Source: Notamacropus eugenii
Lineage: Eukaryota; Chordata; Mammalia; Diprotodontia; Macropodidae
NCBI RefSeq assembly: GCF_028372415.1
Contig: NC_092876.1
Location: 56,721,256 to 56,785,255, forward strand
Direction: 5' to 3'
DNA: 64,000 nt
The position numbers and the translations under genes are program-made. Under the pieces are notes generated by a model that was not told where the DNA came from, did no database searches, and saw only the letters and a program-made list of their open reading frames with translations. Every line of letters begins with the position of its first letter. The stretch's first letter is position 1. Shown here in pieces: positions 42,725-52,879 of this stretch.

Positions 42725-42840
42725 TAATTCCAATCTTGGCTCTTCCATGTACATCATCTGTGTGACTTTGCAGAAGTGACAACATTTTGGGGCTTCAGTT
42801 CTTCATCTGTGAAATAAAAATGTTGGACTATATCTTTACT
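42725..42840 (+). repeat. MIR-type SINE fragment
   Basis: CAATCTTGGCTCTTCCATG, CTTCATCTGTGAAATAAAAATG, TTGGACTATATCTTTACTGAGG tail. From 42840 to 43050 nothing is recognised. Confidence 0.6.
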
Positions 42841-43049
42841 GAGGTCCATAAATTAAGAAAAAATTTTTGATGACTGTATTTAAATATAATTGGTTTCCTT
42901 TATAATCTTACGTATTTTCTTTTCTGCATTTGAAAACTTGATTCTGAGCAGGGATCCATAGGCTTATCCAGACACAGTCAAAGTGGGCCATGATAAGGAA
43001 AAATCAGTTAAGTGCCCCTGGGCTAGATGATCTCTGCAGATCTTTGATT

Positions 43050-43345
43050 TTATGGCCAGGTCTTAGGAAGATTATCTTGGCAGCTGTGTGGAGAATGGCC
43101 TAGAAAGGAGACATACTGGATTCAGGGAGACCAATTAGGAGATATTACAGTTGTCTAGTTAAGAAGTGATGAGGACTTGCCTTACATTGTAGATATTTTG
43201 ACATATTTTCTGTCTTTAGGGGTGTGTGTGTATGTGTAATGAAAACTTTACACATTTATTCACATGTTGTCTCTCTCAATGGCACGTTAACTGTTTCAGG
43301 GCAGGGGCTGTCTTGTTTTGTTTTGTCTTTGTCTTTAGTGTCTAG
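43050..43345. repeat. L2 pieces, reverse then forward 3' end
   Basis: Reverse RT-region words at 43050-43190 (GGAAGATTATCTTGGCAGCTG, GGAGACCAATTAGGAGATATT), then the forward 3' end (CACATGTTGTCTCTCTCAATG, GGGCAGGGGCTGTCTTG). Confidence 0.65.
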
Positions 43346-43544
43346 CGTCAACTAGAAATTACAACTTCATGAAATATATGTGAAACTGGGTTTGTTTTTT
43401 TTTAAGAGAAATGAATATGCATGTGGATTTCTAGCATCATGATATAGAAGGAACTTAACATTTTTTCATTGATTGATTGGGGAAGTGGTTATGTGAGTGG
43501 AGAAATATTGTGATATCCAGATATATATCCATAAGATACATAGC

Positions 43545-43780
43545 TAGAATTTAAAGTGTTTAGTATATGCTAGACATGATGAAAGCACTTTACAAAAATT
43601 ATCTCTTTGATTCTTACATCATTCTTGAGAGATAGGTGCTATTATCATCTTCATAGCAAAATTGAGGAAACTGAGGCAGGCAGAGGTGAAGTGCTTTGCC
43701 CAGGGACACACAGCTAGCCCCCTAGGCCAAGTTTGACCTCTAGTGCTCTATCTGCCCTACCACCAAAGCTGCCTCTAGAT
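43545..43780 (-). repeat. MIR-type SINE
   Basis: CTTTACAAAAATTATCTCTTTG, GAGGAAACTGAGGCAGGCAG, CACACAGCTAGCCCC. Confidence 0.8.
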
Positions 43781-43829
43781 AAGAATGGTGACTGACATGT
43801 TGGGAGGTGCAAGATTGGCTTTGATTTCT

Positions 43830-44225
43830 TGAGACACTTTATAGTGGAGCTTGGTGAGGTTCTTAACCTAACTCAAGTGCCACCTTCTCTGGCAAATCTT
43901 CCTGGGCTTTCCTTATTGCTAAAGACCTTCCCCTTCAGACCTCAGGCATCACTTTGTACATCTCTAAATTCTATGTTCTATGTTTTGTGTTCTTATAACA
44001 CCCTGTTTCCTGTTTAGTAACACCTGGTTTCACATTTGCTGTCTGCTTTAGGCCCTATCTCCTCTCACTAGAGCATGAATAACATGAGGGCAGGGCCACT
44101 GTCTTATCTAAACTCTGTACCAAGGCCTCCAGAGTCTAGATTAGACATTTCTGGAGGACCTGTATTGGGCTGAGATGTTTGTGAAACTCAGTGAGAGGCT
44201 GATGGACGTTTGTTGAATATGTGGA
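43830..44225 (+). repeat. L2-like 3' region
   Basis: CTCAAGTGCCACCTTCTCTG, ACATGAGGGCAGGGCCACTG, TTTGTTGAATATGTGGAATG. Confidence 0.65.
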
Positions 44226-44289
44226 ATGAAAGCTTTCTTTCTTTTGTCCCTCTCACACTCTGCTCTCTCCCCCTTTCCCTCTAGATAAA

Positions 44290-44465
44290 TGAAAGAAGAC
44301 GGATGACTTTGGAGAGCCAGGACCTCTGGTTCAGCTTCCAGCTGTTACTGGCTACCAGCATGACCTTGTATTTCTGGGTCTTAGTTTCCTCATTTGTAAA
44401 ATGATGAGGTTGGACAGGGAGATCTCTTAAGTTCCTTTCAATTCTAAATCTGTGACCCCATGAAA
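44290..44465 (+). repeat. MIR-type SINE with extended tail
   Basis: GTATTTCTGGGTCTTAGTTTCC, CATTTGTAAAATGATGAGG, tail CTTAAGTTCCTTTCAATTC. A short GT repeat follows at 44477-44505. Confidence 0.75.
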
Positions 44466-44979
44466 AAAGGGAAAAAATGTTTGTGTGTGTGTGTGTGTAT
44501 GTGTTTGAGGTGTCTGTGTTCATGAGTGCCTATAGACTGCAACCCAGAATTTAATATGGCATGGAATCTTATTTTGGTTCTCCTTTATTTGAAAATAAAT
44601 GGGTCATCTCCTTTGGATATAAACTCTTCTTTGGTTTCCTCTTGTCAGACTCCCAGTAAAATTAACCCTTGGGTTGTCTCTTCCTTCTCTCTCAGGTGAC
44701 ATTCTGGCAGCCTTCAACTCAAGAGGAAACCTTTTGTGGGCTTGGGGTTTGGGGGAGAGGGGAGACTCAGAAGCCAGGGGAATCGTGCATATATAGTGCT
44801 TTTCTGAGGTTCCTGATAGGAACCCCAAGCACTGTCTTTTCCTACCTCCCATGAGGTGACTTCTTTCTTCCCCGTAACGTAATGGAAAACCTCCCAGCCT
44901 GAGCACCTCCCTGAGCACCAGCTTCTAACTCTGTAAAATAGCAATAGGAAGCAGGGAATAATGGCACGGTAGGTATAGA

Positions 44980-45086
44980 CAGGCCTACACAACTTTCGGC
45001 CTGCCAAAAGATTTCAGATGGCCTGCAAAAAGATGTAGAAGAAAACATCCTGAAATCCTTCGGCAGGCTGCAGGTTGTGTAGGCCT
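44980..45086. mobile_element. 107-bp hAT-type MITE with exact 8-bp TSD
   Basis: The ends are inverted repeats: CAGGCCTACACAAC at the left and GTTGTGTAGGCCT at the right, continuing as GGCCTGCCAAAAG against CTTCGGCAGGC. Flanked by exact GGTATAGA at 44972-44979 and 45087-45094. Non-coding, and of a different family from the TGGGGAACCTG MITEs. Confidence 0.85.
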
Positions 45087-45099
45087 GGTATAGAGAAGG

Positions 45100-45800
45100 A
45101 ACTTTGGGATCAGGAAGGCCTCAGCTTAAAATCTTTGACCTTAGACAAGTCAGCTGAGGCCCTCTTTTGGGCCTCAGTTTTTCACATTTGTAAAGTGGAG
45201 AGAACTATTATTTGCTCCTTCACAAGCTTTGGAGGCTCAGAGGAGAAAATGTATGGAAACTTAAAATTACCCTACAAATATCTTCAATTATTAAGTCTGG
45301 CCTCGGACATGTATAGACTGAGTGACCAAGGGCACTTTAAGATTTCCGTCCCTCCAGAAATTTCAAGAGACTATAAATTACAAATTAGGTGCTAATCTGT
45401 ATCTTTGCCAGGAGTTTCCACCAAGGGATGAAGTCCTAGGTCTGGAAAGGGCCCCTCCTCCTTCTTCCAACCCTGCTAAATCTGGATGACAGGACCTGGA
45501 CTCCCTAGATCTCAGGATTCTTGGGAGGAAATTGCTTTGTAAGCCTTAAAATGCTTTATAAATATGGATTGTGGAGTTGAGGGAGGGGCATGTGGTCTGT
45601 CTGCTCAAGATTTCTTGAAATGCTCAGCTTCCTCTCTTGAATCATATTTTCTTCCCTCCCTTAATCCAGGAAAAATTTTTTTTTGACATTTTAGAAGGCA
45701 TTATAGGTGCTGGCCAGTTGATTGCTGGGCTCTGTGGCCTGGCCAAGAGAAAATAAGATCAGTAGAAGAAAAAAAAGACTGGGTCCAGAATCTAGGAGAT
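45100..45800. other. MIR scrap then unrecognised sequence
   Basis: GATCAGGAAGGCCTCAGC and CACATTTGTAAAGTGGAGAG (45105-45210) are a decayed forward MIR. The remainder to 45800 has no recognised feature. Confidence 0.4.
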
Positions 45801-45807
45801 CTCATAA

Positions 45808-46005
45808 TAATGTCATAGACTTAGAGCTGGAGGTCATCTCAAGGCTCATTGAACCCATTTTGCAAATCAGGAAGCTGAGGCACAGAGAGGCTAATTCACT
45901 TACTTAGAGTCACCTGGAGGGCAGGGACTGTCTTTTGCCTCTTTTTGTATCTCCAGTATTTAGTCCTGGCACATAGTAAGTACTTAACAAATACTTATGT
46001 GATTG
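45808..46005. repeat. MIR (reverse) followed by L2 3' end (forward)
   Basis: GACTTAGAGCTGGAGGTCATC, GGAAGCTGAGGCACAGAGAG (45808-45910), then GAGGGCAGGGACTGTCTTTTGCC, TTAGTCCTGGCACATAGTAAG (45910-46005). Confidence 0.8.
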
Positions 46006-46194
46006 AGTAAAAATTGGGATTTGAACTGACTCTAAATCTCATGTTCCCATTTACTGCTCCATCCTGCCTCTTAAGTGTCTTCATCTCTTTGGGTAGATCC
46101 ATTATGGAGAATTTCGGGAGGATTTGGAAAGTCTTGGCACAGACTGAGGACACTTGGCATCTAAAGACAATAGAGAGCAAAGATTCATTGGGAT

Positions 46195-46480
46195 TCCCAG
46201 TCAGGGCCATGGGATTTAAAGCTGGGAGGAACCTTCGAGTTCCAGCAGTCTTGACTTTACAGGTGAGGAAACTGAGCCCCTGGGAGCAGGCGGTAACTTG
46301 CCCTAGGTCACACAGCTAACTAGCATCAAATTCATTTGTATTCCTGTTGTATCTTCCCCTCCCCGCTCCCTTCTTCCAGTAGATTATAAACTCCCCAGTG
46401 CAGCACTTGCTACTGCTTATTGTTTTTCTATCCCTAGCTTCGAACCCAACACCTTTCACTTAATAGAGTTTGTTGAATTG
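46195..46480. repeat. MIR (reverse) and L2 3' end (forward)
   Basis: AAAGCTGGGAGGAACCTTCG, GTGAGGAAACTGAGCCCC, GGTCACACAGCTAACTAG (46195-46330). L2 at 46340-46480 is decayed (GATTATAAACTCCCCAGTGC). Confidence 0.7.
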
Positions 46481-46554
46481 ATCTGAATGGAAGGGAAACT
46501 CCTCTTCAGAGTGGAGGGGCCAGGTGGAGGGGAGAAAGAGGCTCCAGCTTTGGT

Positions 46555-46720
46555 TACTTTTGGCCTCAGTTTCCTCAAATGTAAAGAATCAATATGGTAA
46601 ATTGGAACTGAACTTGGAGTAGTCGAGGGTCCTGGGTTCAAATCTCACCGCTGACAGTACTAGTGGGACCTTAAGCAAGTCATTACCTTCTCCTGAGTCT
46701 TAGTAATAATAGTGATAATT
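46555..46720 (+). repeat. MIR-type SINE
   Basis: GGCCTCAGTTTCCTCAAATG and GGGTCCTGGGTTCAAATCTC. Probably two overlapping scraps. Confidence 0.65.
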
Positions 46721-46734
46721 AATAATAATAAGGG

Positions 46735-46948
46735 AAGTCGGGTGGCACAGTGGATAGAGTGATGAGTCAGGAAGGTTCATCTTCCTGAATTCAAGTTGCA
46801 GACACCTTAGGCAAGTCACTTCACCCTGCTTGTCTCAGTTTCCTCATCTGTAAAATGAGCTGCAGAAGGAAATGGCAAACCACTCCAGTATCTTTGCTAA
46901 GAAAACCTCAATTGAGGTCACAAAGACACAACTGAACAATGATACTAA
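46735..46948 (+). repeat. CORE-SINE with RTE-type tail
   Basis: GGGTGGCACAGTGGATAGAG, GGCAAGTCACTTCACCCTGC, CAGAAGGAAATGGCAAACC, GACACAACTGAACAATGA. Confidence 0.9.
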
Positions 46949-46949
46949 T

Positions 46950-47340
46950 GATGGTGGCTAGCATTTATACGTGGCTTTAAAGTTTGAATTACATTTACAT
47001 TACAAAGAAACTTACGTTTGTTAAGGTTTTTGATCTTCACAAAAACCTGTGAGGTAGGTACTGTTTTTATAACATTTTACAGATGAGGAAACTGAGGCAC
47101 AGAATGATTATTAAATGACACTCCCATGGTCAGTGTCTGAGGCAGGATTTGAACTCAGGTCTTCCTGACTTCTAGTACTAACACCACCTAGCTGCCTCAG
47201 CTCCCAATCTGTAAAGTAAGGACTGATGACATCTGGGGTGCCTTCAGCTCTAGATTTATGATCAAATAATTTTACTCTCTGACACTTATTAGCTATGTGA
47301 CCTTTACCCTTCCAAAGACTGAGTTTCTTCATCAGTCAAA
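46950..47340. repeat. MIR (reverse) and MIR scrap (forward)
   Basis: GGTGGCTAGCATTTATACGTGG, CATTTTACAGATGAGGAAACTG, GGATTTGAACTCAGGTCTTCC (46950-47200), then a forward tail CTGTAAAGTAAGGACTGATG and GACACTTATTAGCTATGTGAC. Confidence 0.8.
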
Positions 47341-47464
47341 CAGGAATATTAGAACTTTAAAGGCTATGGAAACAGCTGCTGGTAACTTTCCTTCTAATCC
47401 ACTAGGCTATTTGGAAGGTCAAATGAGTCAACCAGAAAGTCCACATAAATGCAGGAGAATATAA

Positions 47465-47560
47465 ATTCATGGAAAGCAGAAGTTTCCCTCCCCTCTTTTT
47501 GGGGGTCTTTATACATCGCCAGCACTTGGCACACAGTAAGTGCTTAATAAATGTTCACGG
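47465..47560 (+). repeat. L2 3' end
   Basis: CATCGCCAGCACTTGGCACAC, AGTAAGTGCTTAATAAATG. Confidence 0.75.
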
Positions 47561-48070
47561 GCTGCCAGAGTAAAGCAATTGAGTTTTGCTTCCCAAGCAA
47601 GTGTTAGGGGAAGGAGAAAGTGTGGAGGGTCTGGGGAAAGGTCAGTAAACAGTTGGTCCCTTGACACCTGGTACAGAGAGGGCATGTGTCTGTTGGCAGG
47701 GAGATGTTATAGCAAGATTATATCTGGGTTAACCACAAAGACCTGCCAGCATTGGGGGCAAGATCACTTTGAAACCAGTTTTCTTATGCAAACTCAGGAC
47801 AAAGAGCTTCCCTTTTGTTCCTGGTCCAAGGGACACCCATGTTCTAGGTCCCAGAGGTCACCACTAGGAGCTAGATGTGCAGATACTGGGATCTTTTTCC
47901 AAGGAAGGATTTCCTAACAGAGAGCAATCATTCTGTGGAAGCTGTCTCTGGAGTTGGTGGGTTCCCTCCCCATCCCTGGAAGTCTTTGTACAGAGACTGG
48001 CTGACCACTTTCAGGGATGCATTAGGCACTCTATATTTCAGTCAAACTGGCTTGTGTGTGTTTTTTTAAA
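47560..48070. other. No repeat or gene recognised
   Basis: Open plus-strand frames 47540-47917 (125 codons) and 47877-48272 (131 codons) overlap. They begin in or end in L2 sequence and show no domain I know, so I do not call a gene. Confidence 0.4.
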
Positions 48071-48280
48071 CATCTCATCTTCCACCTCCATGTCTTTGCA
48101 TGGACAATCTCCTCCACCTGGAAAGTTATCCCTCTTCAAGGTCCTCTTTATGAATCCCTTACTACCTTCAAGGATTAACTTAAGTGCTACTTCCTATTGG
48201 AGGCCAACTTCAATTTCCCCTTTAGTTACCTGTCAACTTCTGCAAGTGATTTGTTTTTGCTCTGAACTATAGAACTGGAG
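48070..48280 (+). repeat. L2-like 3' region
   Basis: TCTTTGCATGGACAATCTCC, TTCAAGGTCCTCTTTATGAATCC, CTTAAGTGCTACTTCC. A GGA-rich tract follows (48285-48345). Confidence 0.6.
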
Positions 48281-48339
48281 AGGGGAAACAGGAGGAGGAG
48301 GAGGAAAAGGGAAGGGAGAAGGGAAGAAACCAGGGAACA

Positions 48340-48850
48340 CAAAGGTAGAGTGATTAAGTGGAAAGAGTCTAGTTCTGGCATCAGAGAGCCTGTGTTCAAA
48401 CCCTATCATGTCTACTTATTTCCTGTATCACCTTAAGCAAGTCACTTAATCCCATGAACCTCAATTTCCACATTTGTTTAGTTTAGTCTGGATCCGTGAT
48501 CCTATAGTGGGAGACTGAGGTTAAGATTTCTGCCAACAGAGTCCACATTGACTCTTATTCTAGAGGAATAAGAGGGCAGTGAATTGGAAGATAACTAGGT
48601 GGTACAGTGGGTAGAGGATTGGGTCTGAGGTCAAGAAAGACCTGAGTTCAAATCTAGCCTCAGATACTTACTACCTGTATGACCCTGGGCAAATTACTTA
48701 CCCTTTGCCTCAGTTTTCTCACCTGTAAAATGGGATAATAAAAGCACCTACTTCCCAGAATTGTGAGGATAAGGTAATAATTGCTAAGGGCTTAGCACAG
48801 TGCCTGGTGTGTAGTTAGTGTTATATGAATGCTAGCACTATTAATAAGAG
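48340..48850 (+). repeat. Two MIR/CORE-SINE copies in tandem
   Basis: First: TCTGGCATCAGAGAGCCTG, TAAGCAAGTCACTTAATCCC (48340-48500). Second, full length: AACTAGGTGGTACAGTGGG, CACCTGTAAAATGGGATAAT, AGGGCTTAGCACAGTGCCTG (48590-48850). The stretch to 49150 has nothing recognised. Confidence 0.85.
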
Positions 48851-49167
48851 GTTGTCATCTGCATAATTTTAAGCTTTCCTGACCCTAATCAATATCCCCC
48901 TTTAAGAACAACTGAGAGAGAGAGCACCTGCAAACTGGGAGGGCAGGAGGGTTCCTTTCTTCCTCTTTATTGACAGCATCAGAGATTGTTTTCTCCTGCC
49001 CCTTGTCACCAAAAGTAAGCACATGTTAAGTGGAGTTTATAGCCATGCCACTGAAAAGCCTGTTCTCTGCTGGGTCTGGTGCTGACATAGAGAGCTATAG
49101 AATGTCAGTAGAAGAAGGGGCCTTGGGATACTTGGAGAAATGTTCCAACATCAGAGTGGTAAGGGTC

Positions 49168-49440
49168 CTTAGAACACAGACTGTTAGAGCTGGGAGGGTC
49201 CTTAGAACACAGGATGTCAGAGCTGGGAGGGATCTTAGAACATAAAATGTCAGAGTTGGAAGGGCCCTTAGAACAAAGGATGTCAGAGCTGGGAGGGCCC
49301 TTAGAACATAGGATGTCAGAGCTGGGAGGGCCCTTAGAACACAGAATGTCAGAACTGGGAGGGATCTTAGAACATAAGATGTCAGAGTTGGAAAGGCCCT
49401 TAGAACACAGGATGTCAGAGCTGGGAGGGGCCTTAGAACA
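49168..49440 (-). repeat. 33-bp minisatellite, opposite orientation, with higher-order repeat
   Basis: CTTAG starts at 49168, 49201, 49234, 49267, 49300, 49333, 49366, 49399 and 49432, always exactly 33 apart. It is the reverse complement of the arrays at 15.8, 29.4 and 36.9 kb. It adjoins a reverse MIR-type SINE. Frames repeating MSELGGPLEHR (plus) and SDILCSKGPPS (minus) are artefacts. Confidence 0.95.
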
Positions 49441-49444
49441 CATT

Positions 49445-49570
49445 TAGTCCAATTCCCTCATTTTACAGAAAAACAGAGGAAGGGACTCTCACAGGGCCAC
49501 ACAGCAAGGCTACCATGAGGTGAGATTGGAAGCCAGGTCTCCGACTCCCTCAGCGTTGCTCCCTTTAGGC
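49445..49570 (-). repeat. MIR-type SINE
   Basis: TAGTCCAATTCCCTCATTTTACAG, CACAGGGCCACACAGCAAGG. Continuous with the 33-bp array on its left. Confidence 0.75.
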
Positions 49571-50260
49571 TGCTTCCCACCCCTGTCCATTGATTTCAAA
49601 GCCTCTCTCCCCATCGCTACTGAAAAGCATCCAAACCTGTCCATGATCAGAGAAGGGCCCATCTGGAGCTAGCTGAGTTAATAGAATTGCTTTCAGCTGT
49701 GATGTCCAGAGCCCGCCTGGGCCCCCAAGGAGAGGGGAGGAGTGCCGTGGGGGAGGGGAGAGAGACGCTGAAAAGATTAAGGGCTCTGAGGGTCAGGCTG
49801 GAGTGGAGTTTAAGCCACATGTTCCAAATAAGCCACCAAGGCACTCTTTTCTTGCCTCATAATGGGACACATTGGGGTTGGGCGAGGGTTCTGGGGTTGA
49901 CCAGGGCCCCTCTGGTATAGTTAGGGGTGGTCTGCCTAGAGAGGCTCTATCCCCCCTCCACCCCAGTCTGCAGCCTTGATGACTGTTTTTGCTCCATCCT
50001 ATGACACAGCGGTTCCCTGCTTCCCAGTCTCACCCACTTTGGGAAGGGACTGATGCCCAGGTCCAGCCAGGAAAAAGTGATCTCCTGCCTTCTAGATTTG
50101 AAGAAGGACCACTGCAGCTACCTAAGTGGTCGAACTGGCTTTGGGATCTTCAGAGGAACTGCATTTGTAAAAGTTACAAAGCACCAAGGAATGGAAAGAG
50201 CATTGAGAAGTCCTCTACTAAGATTGTGGTTTTTGAGCTAGAAAGAGCCTTGAATAGTTA
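49570..50260. other. No repeat or gene recognised
   Basis: Slightly GC-richer (49700-49780). The frames at 49687-49920 and 49989-50372 have no known domain; the latter ends in L2. Confidence 0.4.
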
Positions 50261-50261
50261 T

Positions 50262-50480
50262 TTAAATAGTCAATTAATATTTATTAAGCATCTCCTATGT
50301 GCTAGACCCTGTGCTAAGCACCTGGGATACAAAAAAGGCAAAAGACAAGTCTCTGTCCTTAAGGAGCTCTAATGGGGGAGACAATACATTAAAAAAAAAA
50401 ACAAATCCACACAGCTGAAAGAGGGAATAGAGGAGAGGGTGGGAGAAAGGGGGACAGATACATGGGGTATGGTGGAGTCC
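50262..50480 (-). repeat. L2 3' end
   Basis: TCAATTAATATTTATTAAGCATC, TGCTAGACCCTGTGCTAAGC, AAGGAGCTCTAATGGGGGAGAC. Confidence 0.85.
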
Positions 50481-50529
50481 TGTAACCAAGTGGGAAATGA
50501 TGAGCTGTCCATACTGGGGTCCTGCCTTA

Positions 50530-50860
50530 AATGGAGGATTTGAGAGGAACTTTCAGAACTACAGAGAAGGAAACAGAGGTTCAGAATAGTTAAAGTATTT
50601 GCCTCAGATCACACAGGGAATAAATGCCAGAGTTGTGATTTGAACCTAGTTCCTTTAACACCTGAGGATTTTAATGATAATGTATGACCCTGGACAAGTC
50701 ACTTAACCTCCTTCTGCCTCAGTTTCTTGATTGTAAAATGGGGATAATAATAGCACCAACTTCTCAGGGATTTTGTGGTGATCAAATGACATATTTGTGA
50801 AGTGCTTCGACCAGCGTTTAGAACCGTGACTGTTGCCCTTAATACTCCAAGAGACCTAAA
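50530..50860. repeat. MIR reverse then MIR forward
   Basis: AAGGAAACAGAGGTTCAGAATAG, ATCACACAGGGAATAAATGCC (50530-50660). Then GTATGACCCTGGACAAGTCAC, GATTGTAAAATGGGGATAATAA (50670-50860). Confidence 0.8.
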
Positions 50861-50869
50861 AATGATATC

Positions 50870-51710
50870 ACTATGTTGGGGTCAAGGTACGGTGTGTCCA
50901 TCTATGGCTGATTATTAGACTCATACAAGTTCAGACTCTACCGCAGGTCAGGCACAAATAGTCCACATGAACATTTGGAGTGGAGATGTCTCTAAATTTA
51001 TGCATTTCCCAATTCTTGAGCTATTGTGATTCTGCTTTGCTCATAGAGCACAGTTCTTTGATGAGGGCGCCCATGTGGGGCGGTCCTTTGCCAATGTCTC
51101 CCATGTCTCACAGTCTATTCCAAAGTTCTTCAGAGAGACCTTGAGAGTGTCCTTGTATGTGAACACCTTCCTTGCTAGAATTCTCCATGAAATAGTCTTT
51201 TAGGCAAATGTGTTTGGCATTTAAACAAGATGGCCAGTCCATGTTGTTCTGCAGTAGAGTTTGAATGCTTGGCATTCTAGTTTGAGTGAGGACTTCAGTG
51301 TCTGATACCTTATCCTGCCAGGTGATCTTCAGAATCTTCCTAGGACAATTCAAATGGAAGCGATTCAGTTTCCTGGCATGGCACTGGTATAGACTGTCCA
51401 GGTTTCCCAGGTATACAACAATGAGGTCAGCACAATGGCTCTGTAGACCTTCAGTTTGGTAGTCAGTCTAATACCTCTTCTCTTCTACACTTTCCTTCAG
51501 AGTCTCCCAAAAACTGAACTAGTTCTGACAATGTGTGTATCAGCCTCATCATCCATGTATACATCCCTGGGAAGTATACTGCCAAGATAAGCGAACTTAT
51601 CCGTAGCATTTAATATAATATTTCTCCATTTGCCATAACATGGATGATGTGGTGCTGGCTGTGGTGCTGGTGGAGAACTTGTGTTAATTGTCAGGCCAAA
51701 ATTTATGTAA
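50870..51710 (-). repeat. RTE-like LINE, ORF C-terminus with zinc finger
   Basis: The minus strand gives NATDKFAYLGSILPRDVYMDD...SSVFGRL (51497-51700), then words equivalent to EVL-RA--PSI and RLFHGE, and ends with a C2H2-like knuckle (CLTCGRV...SLIISH--THRTLTP, about 50975-50890). This is the C-terminal half of a non-LTR reverse transcriptase. The FTYLGS-LSRD...AFGRL pattern and terminal finger fit RTE-like clades; the exact clade is not certain. Several frameshifts and stops. Confidence 0.75.
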
Positions 51711-51711
51711 A

Positions 51712-51860
51712 TGCTAATTCTCTTACCTATTAGCAAGTATTTATCAGAAACTTAATATGTGCCAGGAAATGAGGTAAGGGCTGGGGATACAAAGAGAAAA
51801 ATTAAACAGTCTTTGTTTTCAAAGAGTTTACATTCCAATGGAGGATACTTTATCTATAAC
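51712..51860 (-). repeat. L2 3' end
   Basis: ATTAGCAAGTATTTATCAGAAACTTAATATGTGCCAGG, GGGGATACAAAGAGAAAAATT. TA repeats follow (51880-51925). Confidence 0.75.
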
Positions 51861-51994
51861 TACATCTATATCTATAATATTGTATATTGTATATATATAT
51901 ATATATATATGCAAATATGTATGTATATAACCTCCCCTACATCCTCCGTATATGTATATATACTATATACAAAATTAATCCAAGGTAGTTAGAG

Positions 51995-52213
51995 AAGGAA
52001 GGGTAGCTAGGTAGCACCAGGCCTGGAGTCAAGAAGATCTAAGTTCATATCTGACCACTTGCTAGATGTGTATCCCTGGACAAGTCATTTAACCTTGTTT
52101 GCCTGGTTCTTCATCTGTGAAATAAATGGGAGAAGGAAATGGCTAACCATATCTCTGCCAAGAAAACTCCAAATGGGGTCACGAAGAGTTGGATATGACT
52201 AAAACAAGTAAAA
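51995..52213 (+). repeat. CORE-SINE with RTE-type tail
   Basis: GGTAGCTAGGTAGCACCAGG, CCTGGACAAGTCATTTAACC, GGAGAAGGAAATGGCTAACC, GGGGTCACGAAGAGTTGG, ATATGACTAAAACAAG. Confidence 0.9.
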
Positions 52214-52224
52214 AAAACATGTCA

Positions 52225-52460
52225 CTAAAAGGAAGATTACTGTTAACCCTTCCCTAGTGATCTAGGATAGACCAGATGAAGAAAGTGGTACTGGAGCTGA
52301 GACTTGAAGGAAATCAGAGATTCCAAGAAGCCTCCACGAGGAAGAAGGGTGCTCCAGGCATGAAGAATAGCCAGTTTAAAAATCAAAAAGGTGAGAGAGT
52401 CACATATTTGGAAGAATAAATTGGCCCTGCCTGGCTGGATCATATCAGGGGGATAATGTG
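52225..52460 (-). repeat. L2 fragment
   Basis: GAGCTGAGACTTGAAGGAAATC, GTGCTCCAGGCATGAAGAATAGCC: reverse L2 words. Confidence 0.55.
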
Positions 52461-52464
52461 TCTC

Positions 52465-52700
52465 CAGTCAATGGGAATCTATTTTCACCCCCAGTTCTTT
52501 GCTACCATAAAATTGCTACTATGAATATCTTGGTGTGTATGGGATCTTCTTTTCTGTGTCTCTACTTTTGGGAAGGAGTATATACTTAGCAACGACATCT
52601 TTGAGTCAGAGGGTTTAGAAGGTTCAGTTACTTAAAAAAAATCACAATTCTACATTGCTTTCCAGAATGATTGGACCATAGCAAATAGCTTCTATTCCAC
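52465..52700 (-). repeat. L1 3' fragment
   Basis: CAGTTCTTTGCTACCATAAAATTGC, TCTACATTGCTTTCCAGAATG, CCATAGCAAATAGCTTCTATTCCAC. Confidence 0.7.
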
Positions 52701-52734
52701 TGTGGGTCAAGGATGGCAGGATACAATAGGTAAA

Positions 52735-52875
52735 CACATACACACACATACATACATATACATGCATTCATCTACCTACACATATACAGATATACATATA
52801 TATATACACACAAATATGTAGATGTCTGTATATATATATATGTACATAAGTGTGTATATGTATGTGTATACAACT
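52735..52875. repeat. CATA/TATG microsatellite
   Basis: ACACATACATACATATACATGC, then TATATATACACAC units. Confidence 0.9.
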
Positions 52876-52879
52876 ATAA

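Noticed and set aside
47540-48272. Two overlapping frames of 125 and 131 codons
   Set aside because: No recognised domain, different frames, and the ends lie in L2 3' sequence.
49168-49440. CRISPR-like regular spacing
   Set aside because: Units are contiguous with no unique spacers, in a mammalian genome; it is a minisatellite.
49105-49447. Repeat proteins on both strands (MSELGGPLEHR and SDILCSKGPPS repeats)
   Set aside because: Same minisatellite effect; both strands are open at once, as expected for a repeat and not for a gene.
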